64,000 bases of DNA, from NCBI GenBank assembly GCA_019044685.2, contig JAGTXX020000005.1, positions 372,001 to 436,000 of the forward strand, given 5' to 3'. The position numbers and the translations under genes are program-made. Origin of the DNA: Nannochloris sp. 'desiccata' (Eukaryota > Chlorophyta > Trebouxiophyceae > Chlorellales > Chlorellaceae). Positions 42,791-52,061 of this stretch are shown in pieces (position 1 is the stretch's first letter; each line of letters starts with the position of its first letter). The notes below the pieces were generated by a model, which saw nothing but the letters and a program-made list of their open reading frames with translations, was not told the DNA's origin and did not search any database.

Positions 42791-43086
42791 GGCGACTAAA
42801 TCTGTAGAAATTTACACATTCATAAAACACGAGAACAATTTGCGTGGTGAATCAGCATTATACCTGCCGTCGGTCATGCAATAAAAGCTCAGCGCCGGCA
42901 GCACTGGTGGGAACATGTCTATTTACATTAAGAGTTACGCAGCACCACAAGTCAAAGTGATGTAAGAAGGGATTAAAACTACTGAACATAGTATATACAG
43001 GTGCTGGGCGATGGTATCCGCAAGAGAATTTAGTTTGAATGTAATCTTACTTATTAGTAGGGGAGCAGCAGCGGTGGTGGAAATTC
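42791..43086. other. Spacer between ABT1/ESF2 and the secreted protein gene
   Basis: 296 bp holding the upstream region of ABT1/ESF2 and the 3' flank of the next minus-strand gene. Nothing else was seen. Confidence 0.35.
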
Positions 43087-43606
43087 TCAACTCATCTTCC
43101 GCCCAATCAAGAGCGGAGATCTTCCTGAGACTCTACTACACTTACAAGGCACCTTCTTTGCCTCATATCTAGTAGCAGTCTGAGAGAACATCACACATCG
43201 CTGCCCTATCCTATTCGATCCTCGTTGCCAGAAATAACAAAATTGGTTCTCATAGCACAATTGGCAACATTTTTGCCACGTCATTTTCTTTTTACCATCA
43301 CCGCCTTCTACTATATTTACAATTGTTCCGTTGTAGACCCACTTTGAAGTACCAGCGCACATCAAAGGTTTGTCATAAGGGTCAACTATCGTCCTGCAAG
43401 CGCAGGGGAACAAGGAAAATAATGAGGGGCTGTAAGCGTGACGATGCAAGGCAGCAGCTGAAGAGGCAGTTGTTTAGAGAAGGTAAGTAAAAGAGGGCTG
43501 AAGCTTACGTATTGTCCTGTAGCATCCTTCTTCTTATATATATGGGAGCACTTAGTGCAGAAACAGCGCCTGCTAACGCCAGGAATAAAACTAAAATAAT
43601 TCTCAT
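43087..43606 (-). CDS. Small secreted Cys-rich (PAN/apple-like) protein
   Basis: Model: exons 43606-43509 and 43393-43087, 134 residues. The start MRIILVLFLALAGAVSALSA is a clean signal peptide with an Ala-x-Ala cleavage site near residue 16-18. The mature chain holds nine Cys in a MTWQKCCQLCYENQFCYFW ... RCVMFS ... PCKCS order. WxxCCxxCxxxxxCxxW followed by GxxxRCxxF resembles the PAN/apple fold used in carbohydrate or protein adhesion. One Asn-Gly-Thr sequon (VYNGTIV) would be glycosylated in the ER. Its role outside the cell is unknown. The overlapping longer frame at 43386-43613 is a shadow. Confidence 0.75.
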
Positions 43607-44487
43607 CCTGCAAGATTCAGATTTGATTAATTAATTGCGGAATTTTCAATTGAGCTTGCTAGCTTGGATAAATCCGCAATATTCCCAAAAATGAAATAAA
43701 CTTGCATTTTTAAAAAATAATCGAGTTTATAATTGACGGTCTAAAGAATTATTTTAAACAAAAAACAAAGGACCCCGCGTGGGTGTGGTCACCTTCCCCA
43801 CAATAGAACGAAGAAACGAAGAAACTATTTTGGAAATTAGTCTTGCATTGAATCTGCAGAAGGTAAATTGTTGTCCATTTGCGTGCTATCCTAGTATCAA
43901 GCTATTTTGTGATGGCCTTGAGCAGGTGCTTGCGTTCATGGCGGCGTAATTTTAGTTTTTCATACAGAGTGAGCTTACAAGAAGCAACTTAATGTAGATT
44001 GACGCAGCAAGCTGCGTAGGCTGTGTAATACATTTTGTATTTGACTTGATTATCTAATCCAAAACTTGCGATAGTGAAGGGGAGATAGTGGGCACAGAAG
44101 AAAATGGCAATGCAAGAGCAGGGGTAGTGGGAACGACGTCCTTCTCGAACGGTCCGGAACGTGCCTATGAAGTAGTATGGGGAAAGGTGAGGGCCAATTC
44201 CAGATTGATAAGCGCGATATTTACATAATAGACGTGTCTGTACAGAGAGCATTAAAAAACAGCTTGTTACTAAGTTTAATAAGTTAGACGAGGCAAACTC
44301 TGCCTTTGAAATGGTATAAGAGAAGGGTCTAATACGACAGGAATAAAAAGTTGGGTATCTCGTACGTACATGTAAAATGGGAGTACGACGTAAGCAAGAG
44401 GACACAAATAAATAAGGAAGTTACTTCAAAATCGCAAAGACGAGGTGCACCGCCGCTGTAGTGAGTTTGGTAAGGTTCGTGACAACT
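43607..44487. other. Gene-free stretch downstream of the SBP-box gene
   Basis: 880 bp between two minus-strand genes. A 138-codon minus frame at 43989-44405 has no recognisable features and is probably part of the long 3' UTR or flank of the SBP-box gene. Bases 43961-44005 match 47134-47182 (CATACAGA-TGAGCTT ... AGATTGACGC), a short dispersed duplication. Confidence 0.45.
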
Positions 44488-45514
44488 TCAATCGAACAGC
44501 CCCAGAGCAGATTTGTACCACTGATCATGCCATACATCGTCCGCAGCAGAGGCTGCAGCACTAGTACTGCTAATCTCAAGCAGTAGACGCTGCGGGTCAG
44601 TTTCAGCTTCGTAGTCTACAGTATACGGACCCAAAAGACTGTCCAAATCTATAGAACCCAGATTGAACCCAGCATAATCAGTTATTTCGGGAAGAAGCGG
44701 GCTTTCAGGAGCCAGCGTTTGATGGCAGGGATCAGCAGTGGCAGCAGCAGCAGCAACAACAAAATTAGTACCATCTGTATAACCATTTTGCTCTTTGTAC
44801 TGGGTCGGCAGGGTAAACTGACTCTGATCCGACTTCGATTCATCATAGGCATTATTTTTAAGGTTTGTATGACGCATCAAGCGCGTTTTGCGCTGTCGGT
44901 TGTTGTGTTGCTGCAAACGCTGGCGGCAAGTTTTTCGTTCGCCGTCAAATTCTGTAAGCGGCTGAAAGCGACTGCACTGCAAGCAACGATAAAGAAGAAC
45001 CGAAATAATTAAGAAATAATTAAGCTTTATCGTAGGTTGATGCATGTTTCACCTAGCCAAGCTATAAGAACGTATTTGGTTACCTGTTGACAAAAGCGGT
45101 GGGAGACGCCATTGAATTCAACCTGTGACTCGTTGCGATGGTAGGTGCAGGTTCGTGCTTTCTGGGTTTAATTTATTTATTTATAAACGAGAAATTGGTT
45201 AATTGTGCTGTCTTTCAAGCGCGTTGCGCATTGTTAACATGTTGTACAACAAATTTGAAACTACCGCCGTTTGGGGGCCCCAGGAGCTCCCTTGCTACGA
45301 ATATAGTAGTAATACTGGTGCTCACCTTATCATAAGCTTTAACTAAATTGCTTTTACAGCCAAAGACATGGCATTTAATGTAACGTTGCTTTTGAGGGCT
45401 TTGCTTTTGTCTATTACGAGGCACTGGAGCAACAAGAGGGATGTCTACTGGACAAACATGTGCACTGGGACCACTTTCCCCAGTCAGTATGCAGTCTACA
45501 GGTTGGCAATTCAT
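44488..45514 (-). CDS. SBP-box (SQUAMOSA promoter-binding protein-like) transcription factor
   Basis: Model: exons 45514-45326, 45161-45084, 44976-44488, 251 residues. The SBP zinc domain is spread over all three exons: IKCHVFGCKSNLVKAYDK, then CTYHRNESQVEFNGVSHRFCQQ, then CSRFQPLTEFDGERKTCRQR and QQHNNRQRKTR. It gives zinc site 1 (C-x4-C ... C-x2-H) and site 2 (C-x2-C ... ) plus the basic nuclear-localisation tail. The C-x2-H spacing and RFCQQ-CSRF match land-plant SPLs, but the usual YHRRHKVCE is shortened to KARTCTYHRN. The second intron falls between RFCQQ and CSRF, which I recall as the conserved SBP intron site. The C-terminus is acidic with Ala runs and could activate transcription. 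SBP factors bind GTAC cores; algal relatives include copper-response CRR1, but this one lacks its ankyrin and Cys-rich parts. Confidence 0.92.
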
Positions 45515-46241
45515 CCTGAGAAGCTTTAAACCAATTAATTACTGCCCAGGTGTCAAACTAGCACAGAGCGAGCAAGAAGCAATATTGCAATTAATTCGTT
45601 CACTAATTTGACATCTTTTTATATCAGCTGTGGTGTACATACATAGCCAGAATTTGACAGAGAATTTGCCTTGTATATATATTTACAATATATGAGGAGT
45701 TTATACTGTGCTTCCTGCCTAGAAACAGAAAAAAAAGCCCTTGCTTGGATTATGTCGGATTATGGGATATTACATTCTTCAGAAGATTAAATCTTGAGCA
45801 CGCGTACGCGTGTTCTTACGTTACGGTGCTTCTCCTCCTACATAAAATATTTAAAGTTCGAGTTTATCTCGCTTAATTTCTGGCGTCTTCACGGAGACTA
45901 GAAACACCGTGGGGCCGATTGGCTCGAATCTGGCCGAAAAACTTGTCAGATCTTAGATCTAAAACTGTTGGAGTATGGTCCATGGGGCGCCAACGACCCG
46001 CCAGCCTGATCTAACTGGACGGATGTCACTGCACAAATGACATTATAGAGTGTGGGCGCAGGGCGCTCGAAGCTGTTAAAATACTTGCAGAGGATCTGCA
46101 ACGGTTGGTGTTCAGGGGCAAGTGTATGGAGAGAGGAATAGGCGATGGCTGCGGCTTGAGTACTGTGTTGGCGAATATAACTGCTTGAATATACTTGTTA
46201 TCTGCTTAAAATTCATTGATCGTTGCTGTTCCATTTATATA

Positions 46242-46299
46242 GGGGTGGCCTGAAGTCGCACTGGCGGCTTCTCACGATCCCTTAAGTCACCCTGTTGGG
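46242..46299. repeat. Dispersed inverted-orientation repeat, copy 1
   Basis: Bases 46275-46299 are the exact reverse complement of 54529-54553 (25 of 25, including ACTTAAGGGATCG read on the other strand). A flanking GGGGTGGCC at 46242-46250 also matches 54566-54574, with about 12 extra bases in between in this copy. Confidence 0.8.
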
Positions 46300-46356
46300 G
46301 TTAATTTGTTTTGTTTCGTCCGTACATACTTCCTTGAAGTGTGTTTTTATTAATCC

Positions 46357-46625
46357 GCGATTCGCCGGGATTCAACGTTTCCCAAAAAAAACATTGAAGC
46401 GTAGAGCTCGCCGGGAAATTTCGCTGTAAGCAACCGATGGCAGCAAATTTGCGAGGACTGCACTTCGCCGACGCATGCAAAATTTTTAGATTTGTGTTTT
46501 GTGAGATTCTGATTTCATTTTTTCCGTCTTTTCTATGTAAACACTAGTTACAGGCGCCGCTCCAGACTTTGAATATTATAAATAGAGGCATTCACCAGCT
46601 TCGAGCAAAAGTCACCGGACAGGAA
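46357..46625 (+). repeat. Dispersed repeat, copy 2 (pairs with about 1390-1630)
   Basis: Same-strand similarity to 1390-1630, strongest at 46528-46600. Shared words in the same order: GCAGCAAAT, CTTCGCCG, CTTTTCTATGTAAA, ACTAGTT, CAGACTT, AGGCATTC and GTCAC. Both copies lie outside genes. Confidence 0.65.
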
Positions 46626-47763
46626 CTTTTTTACGGTATCAAGTTTGAAGTAGATTTGGGCTACTAGCTACTAGAAAACTGCTTGTCTGCAGTTACAGAA
46701 GAGGAACGCTTGGATGTATCAGAGTATTTAAATCAGAATCTGCAAAACTCGTCTTCTTCATGGCAAGCCTGGTTGAGCGGTGGCCGTCTTTCTCGTTCTT
46801 GTATGCTATTTCTATAGTACTACGCTAAAACTGTATAGCAATGAGACTTGAAAGATCTAAAGACTGGCAAGGAAGGATTCGAAAGCTGAGGCAGAGCTTG
46901 GGTGTTGCACACCCTCTCTCCTTTCAGAACGATGCCTCCTGGCGGCAGGGTATAAAAGTTAAGTTGCTTTAAGAAAGCGTGGAGCTAGCATGGATACTGG
47001 TAGATTTCCTTTAGGCAGAATCCAACTTTAGTTTGAGATGCAAATACATTGTTTTGAAGCAACCTGTATTCAGTAATGTTTGTAAACTTCTGACGTCCTT
47101 TTCTCTTTTTTTTCCCGTCACTTCTTCGCTTATCATACAGAATGAGCTTCTCTAGGAGAAAACACTTACTGAAGATTGACGCTTTTTTTTCCCCGTCACT
47201 TCTTACATCTTGCTCAACGGCAACCTTACTGAATTAAACACGATTAATTCATTTAAAACAAAATATCGATGCAATTACTTTCGTTCCTTAATAAAGTTTA
47301 TTAAAGTGGCTATTGTTGTTGTTAATGTTTGGAGAAAATATGAAAAAGTGGGGCGCAGAGGGCTCTCTTGACAATAGCCAACCAGTAGTACAAAAAGAAA
47401 AACGGAGGCCAGTTTAGAAAACGAGAGTGGCGGTTGGATATACAGCAATTAGTACAAGGGATAGGCTATAGATATCCCTGTTTTTTCCTTTAATATAAAA
47501 GATTAACTCAAGAAAGGCAAGGACTACTAAATAAAAATAAAAGAGGGAGAGAGCGGGTGGGTGACTACAGAAAATCAAAAGAAAGATAAAAAACAATGCA
47601 TATCTTTCCAGATAGAAAAGGGAGTACTGTTGCGCGGTCGTTCAACTCAGCTAACAAATACAAATAGGTAAGAACAGGAAAGGGGCAAGGCATGGGAAAG
47701 AAAAAAAAGTCAAAACTACTAAAATCTGATCATCTTCAGCGAGGAAATTGTAAAATCTATTCT

Positions 47764-48596
47764 TCAACGCCAGCTTTCCATCTCTACGCATTCCAAACAA
47801 TTCATATCTGGATCACGGAAGAAAATAGCAGGACGACCAGACATAGAGCGAGTATACTCTACATCGGCTTCCTTCAGACGCTCTTCAAGAGGGGAAATCT
47901 CTTCAACACCGATACAGAAATGGCGGTCTCTACCACCGTGTGTAGGACGGCCACTTAAAGGATCAGGGTTGGGTAATTCCATGAGATGAATCATCTCAGG
48001 GCCAATCCACAGCCAGGCACCGCGATAAGGCAGCTTTTCATCAGGTCTGTCAGGGTTTACTTCAAGGCCCAATGTGCCGCAGTAAAAATCGAGGGAGCGT
48101 TCAAGGTCTTTGCAGAGAACAGCTACGTGATGCACACCGTGGAACAAGACACGGCCTGAATATTAAGAAGAGAATAAGCGGTGAGTTGATGGCGAGGAAA
48201 TAGGTTCAGAAAGTGGCCTTTTTAAATGTAGCTGTGAAGCTACTACAGATCAGATGGCTGCAGTGTGGCCAGACCCGACCACAAGAGTGCGGGAAAATAT
48301 CTTACCTTTGCTGACGTTGTTGGAGTATTTTTTGAGGGCGTATGGGGAGTTTATGCCGTTGGGAAGCTTGGGGGAAGAGCCGACTCTAGATGCTGCTGCC
48401 TTGGAGAAGATTGGGAGGACGCTACGGCGTCCCGCGAGACGTGCGGATGCCCTGAATGGATAAAGAATAATTATGAGAACGTGTTCATGGAAGCAAAGTG
48501 GCAAACCCCCTTGAAAGTTTTGAAGCTGGCACTTTACCTTGTTTGTTGTGATAAATTACAATTTGGAAGCTGGCGAGAGGGCTTGATAGCCTGCAT
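47764..48596 (-). CDS. Glyoxalase-fold (VOC) protein, organelle-targeted
   Basis: Model: exons 48596-48538, 48451-48306, 48155-47764, 198 residues. Exons 1-2 give an Arg/Ser/Ala-rich targeting sequence (MQAIKPSRQLPN ... ARLAGRRSVLPIFSKAAASR). The VOC domain fills the last 130 residues: GVHHVAVLCKDLERSLDFYCGTLGLEVNPDRP, WLWIGPEMIHLMELPNPD, GGRDRHFCIGVEEI and AIFFRDPDMNCLECVE. Metal-ligand positions look intact: His in HHVAV, Glu in MIHLMEL, His in RHFCI, Glu near LECVE. It resembles plant and cyanobacterial small VOC proteins of the glyoxalase/bleomycin-resistance group; the substrate is unknown. Divergent from the PIG-S gene with 243 bp between starts. Confidence 0.88.
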
Positions 48597-48839
48597 CTCG
48601 CGGGAAGGTATTAATTACCTCAAAAGCCGCAAGAGAAATAAAATTCAGGATGCCGAGACTGCCGGAAACGGCAGTTATTAGCAGATATTTTTCAAGCAGA
48701 TCACAGCACTGCTAGCACACGCAAGATTTTCTTCCTGCCAAAGCGCAATTCTGGCATTTTTGCTGCAAGATCGCAGCTTCCTCAGCATGTTAGATACTGT
48801 GGTTGGTCTACCTTGTATGGTAACTGCATAGATACTAAT

Positions 48840-50149
48840 ATGGCACGCACCCCTGAACGGGCGCTGGCCGGCGAGAGGCGCAGTCGCGTAGCAATTTTGA
48901 TCACTTTAGTGATCCTCTTTTCTGGAGGTAAGTTAACGTTAATTACCTCCGTTAAACGTTATTTTTAATCTCATACTGATACATAACTTTAACAAATGCA
49001 GGTGTTTTTCTTGGTTGGCGGGCTGTGCACCCAATCGAAGCTCCAGTGCCGTCAGACACGCTCGCCGCCCTCGATAGAATAGCTAACCAACAGCAGCTAG
49101 GAAATCAAATCATCCCTGATTTCATGTGTGCACCAACCCTAGACCTATCAGTAGTATCATTCTTTGTCTCACCCGATCAACTAACTGAAGCATCAAATAA
49201 TACGGAATCACAAGAGCTGCCGCTGCCGTATGTTGCTGAAGAAATAATCGCCGCAGTCACAAAGGCCTCCTTGGACCTTTCTTCCCTCTCCCATCTTCAA
49301 GCCCAGGATGCAGTGATATATTTAGACAAACACAACGTTCCATTTTTAGAAGTTATTGAAGAAAGTAATGAAGAAATAGGGGAGGAGGAGGAGAAGAAGT
49401 CAACGAACCTCTCCACTGGCCAAGTTTCAACTCTTGGCTGGCACCTCTACTCCGAGTTGCCTCCACCAAGCTCTACTCCTGGTAATCTACGTGTCCTTGT
49501 CCTCGTCACTCCGCCAAATATTCATCCATTGGTGGTAGAAACGACGTCTTCTACCTATTCAAAGACGAGCTATAAAGTCTCTGAAAATGTGTTGTTGGTG
49601 ATGGTGCCGTCAAACGGAGCGCTGGAGGATGGTGGGCAAGGCGATAACTACAGTGAAGTAGCAGCGCAAGAAATACTAAACTGGTTGTCTGCATACACAT
49701 TACAAGATATAGTAGATAGTGATAGTACTGGTATTGCTCAGCAGTGTATGCAGAAGGCAGCATCGGAAATTTCGAAATTTTTGAAAATTTTAAATATAGT
49801 GCCCAAGACTGGAATTAAAATCACGTCAGGCGTAGCACACGCAGCAGCCACAGCAGCAAAAGCTTATACCCTAGCTGAAGAGTCCTTGGTAGGTTCAAAG
49901 AGTGAAAATAAGGAGGGATGTTTAGACCAAAGTAGAGTAGCATGGGAAGCAGCACGAGCACTGGCCATTCACACAGATCTGGGTGCTACCCCGCAGCTGC
50001 CTTCAGAGCACGTGCTGGCGTTGTTGTTACCCATCGGTCTACCTATAATCTTAGCAATAGTAAAAGCGGTAGGGAGGGAATTGAAAGACGCGAAGAAATT
50101 ATTACTACTACGAAAAAAAGAGGATACGAAGAAGGATAAAGAATCCTGA
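48840..50149 (+). CDS. GPI transamidase subunit PIG-S/GPI17-like
   Basis: Model: exons 48840-48927 and 49002-50149, 411 residues. The layout fits PIG-S: a short cytosolic start, a first membrane segment (about residues 17-33, VAILITLVILFSGGVFLGW), a large lumenal domain, and a second membrane segment (LALLLPIGLPIILAIVKAV, about 365-385) before a Lys-rich cytosolic tail. The stretch preceding the last membrane segment, AWEAARALAIHTDLGATPQLPSEHVLALLLPI, matches the family's A.aA...d......P.EH..A...P pattern. PIG-S helps the PIG-K complex attach GPI anchors to proteins in the ER. It is clearly shorter than animal (about 555) and fungal members. The Ile/Val- and Glu-rich middle is poorly conserved, so the call is moderate. 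Confidence 0.75.
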
Positions 50150-50351
50150 AATGAATTTTATTTATAAATATTTCGCCCGTCGGTGTGTACGTCTTATTTT
50201 GGTTTACCAATCTAGCTTTTAATAGACGATTTTTACATCGTATTTGGTTATAGTATATGGACGATATCATTTATTTTATGTATGTATGTATCTGTCTATC
50301 TCTTTATGTATACAACCATTCCACATTAAAACACAGCAAAATTGGTCTCCC

Positions 50352-51691
50352 TCAAGCTTCTGCAGCAGCGGTAGCAGCAGGAGGAGCGGCTTTCGCTTTC
50401 CGTGTCCCTGTCTTCTTAGCACCGGCAGGGTTTCTTTGCTGCCTTCCTACGGGCTTGCTTCGTCTTGTTTTCGTGCCTTGAGTTTTGTGTTCCAAGGATG
50501 CATCCAAATTCTCAATGCTGACACTGAGATCTCTTGCCTCATTCACCATACTTCCTACTCCCTCCCCATCAGTCTCAGTATCACTACCGCTTAAAAACAT
50601 CTCTGCGTTATTAGTATTCTCCTCTGCTTCCCTTTCTCTCTTTTCTTCAAGGTCCGAAAGAGACATCCCGGCCTCTGCTGCTTCTGCTTCTGCTACAGCT
50701 ATTGCTTCCCACCTCTTCACTCGTTCTTGTTTTCTACTCTCTACACGTCCTTTCAACACCCTCTGCTCTGCGAAATTCGCTCTAATTTGCTCTTCGTTCT
50801 CTTTGTTTACTTGATCAAGTGTTGTCAAATCGATGCCTTCAGTAAACGCTTTCATTTTCACCATTGATTTTTGCAACTTCTTATCTACGTCTCCATATAC
50901 AGCCAATTGGCCTGCAAACTCTTTCAAAATCGTTGGTAACAGATAACTCAATCGTAAGGTCACTGTAGTACCACCACCACCGCCACCAGCCTCTTCATCA
51001 CCTTCTTGGAACAACACAGCCGCTACCAAAGGAAGCCCTTCAACTGGCTCTTCTAATATGTACTTATTCTCTTCTTGCTGCGTACGATCTAATGTTACGT
51101 ACAGCTCCAAAAAAGGGGTTGTTGCCCATCTATACCATAGATACATTGAAATATAACTAGGTTCTTCTTCATGAAACCCGACTTCATCAATCATGTCAAA
51201 CCATTGCATCCAATTAAGACGATTATCCCATATTTTATAACAATCAGCTACAGGACGGTCTACCCAGATAGATACTTCGTGTTTTAAAGGGATATTAGTA
51301 AATTCGAGAAATTCAAAAGGAGTGTAGCCATCGTCTTTTACTCGAAAGCCTTCAATGTCATCAACGTCTTCAGGGCTGCTTAGTTCGCCGTTCATGCTGT
51401 CTGCCGCGACCGAGATAGATGTTACACGGCGACGAGCAGAGGTGGATGCAAGTCTGCAGGTTGAGCAAAATGGAAAGGAGGGAAAATATGAGCGGGAGGG
51501 GGCAATGGAATTATATTGAAAATATGCAGGTCTGCATGCGCAACTTGGATATGTCGAGATCTACTAATGACATACCGTGAGGCACCAGCTAATTTATTTA
51601 AGGGTTTTCCAGCGTATAAGCATGGGTTTCTAGGGCTATCATGCCTGGTCGCAGCTAAAGGCATGGAATTTCTCATATGAGCGAGACGCAT
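50352..51691 (-). CDS. Plastid SRPBCC (polyketide cyclase/START-like) protein
   Basis: Model: exons 51691-51576 and 51453-50352, 405 residues. Exon 1 and the start of exon 2 form a transit peptide, Arg/Ser/Ala-rich, ending ARRRVTSISVAADS. The SRPBCC domain covers about residues 90-250: HEVSIWVDRPVADCYKIWDNRLNWMQWFDMIDEVG, MYLWYRWATTPFLELYV, and the C-terminal helix TILKEFAGQLAVYGDVDKKL. Related plant chloroplast cyclase/dehydrase-family proteins have no settled function; the fold binds hydrophobic ligands. The remaining 150 residues are a charged coiled coil and a Lys/Ala-rich tail. Convergent with PIG-S and divergent from the PSD gene. Confidence 0.85.
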
Positions 51692-52061
51692 TTCAATGGT
51701 TCCTTGGTTATATATATTCCAAAATAATTGATGATGGCAGTATTGAGGAATACGATGGAATTTGTCTTATTTATTTGCGTTCTGAGGATGGCGGTGTTCA
51801 AAATTACTCTAATACCGCTGCGAGCTCAGTGCGCTGCTTTAGGGCGCTTTCACGAAATATATCTGGATTGTATAAATTCCAAATACGCCATGCTATTGAA
51901 TAGAATTCACAATTGAGGCGGCGGTGGCCCAGCACGTTCGGGCACAGCAGGGGAACCCCAAACCAAAACCCCGTGAGAGCAACGCGATCTTCCCGCATGA
52001 CCTCTATTATGTTTTCCTATATCACTCACACAGTCGTCGAATTTACTAAGCCGCATCCGAG
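51692..52061. promoter_or_regulatory. Divergent promoter region between SRPBCC and PSD genes
   Basis: 370 bp shared upstream region. No canonical TATA box or repeat was recognised. Confidence 0.35.

Larger units (their letters stand above)
45515..47763. repeat. 2.2 kb gene-free region with several dispersed repeats
   Basis: No convincing coding sequence. Visible structure: a 14-bp palindrome (cacgcgtacgcgtg, 45799-45812), a segment at 46242-46299 matching 54529-54574 in inverse orientation, the second copy of the 1390-1630 repeat at 46357-46625, a direct repeat of a TTTTTTTTCCCGTCACTTCTT-like word at about 47107 and 47183, and a segment 47134-47182 matching 43961-44005. This clustering suggests a landing area of small non-autonomous elements. 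Confidence 0.6.

Noticed and set aside
43989..44405. 138-codon minus-strand frame downstream of the SBP-box gene
   Set aside because: No start context, domain, signal peptide or splice support; composition is like the flanking non-coding DNA.
45515..47763. LTR retrotransposon
   Set aside because: TGTTGG-like ends are seen near 46294, but no second LTR, primer-binding site or gag-pol coding sequence is present.
48265..48681. 138-codon plus-strand frame
   Set aside because: Overlaps exons 1-2 of the glyoxalase-fold gene on the other strand, which are supported by splice sites and a targeting peptide.
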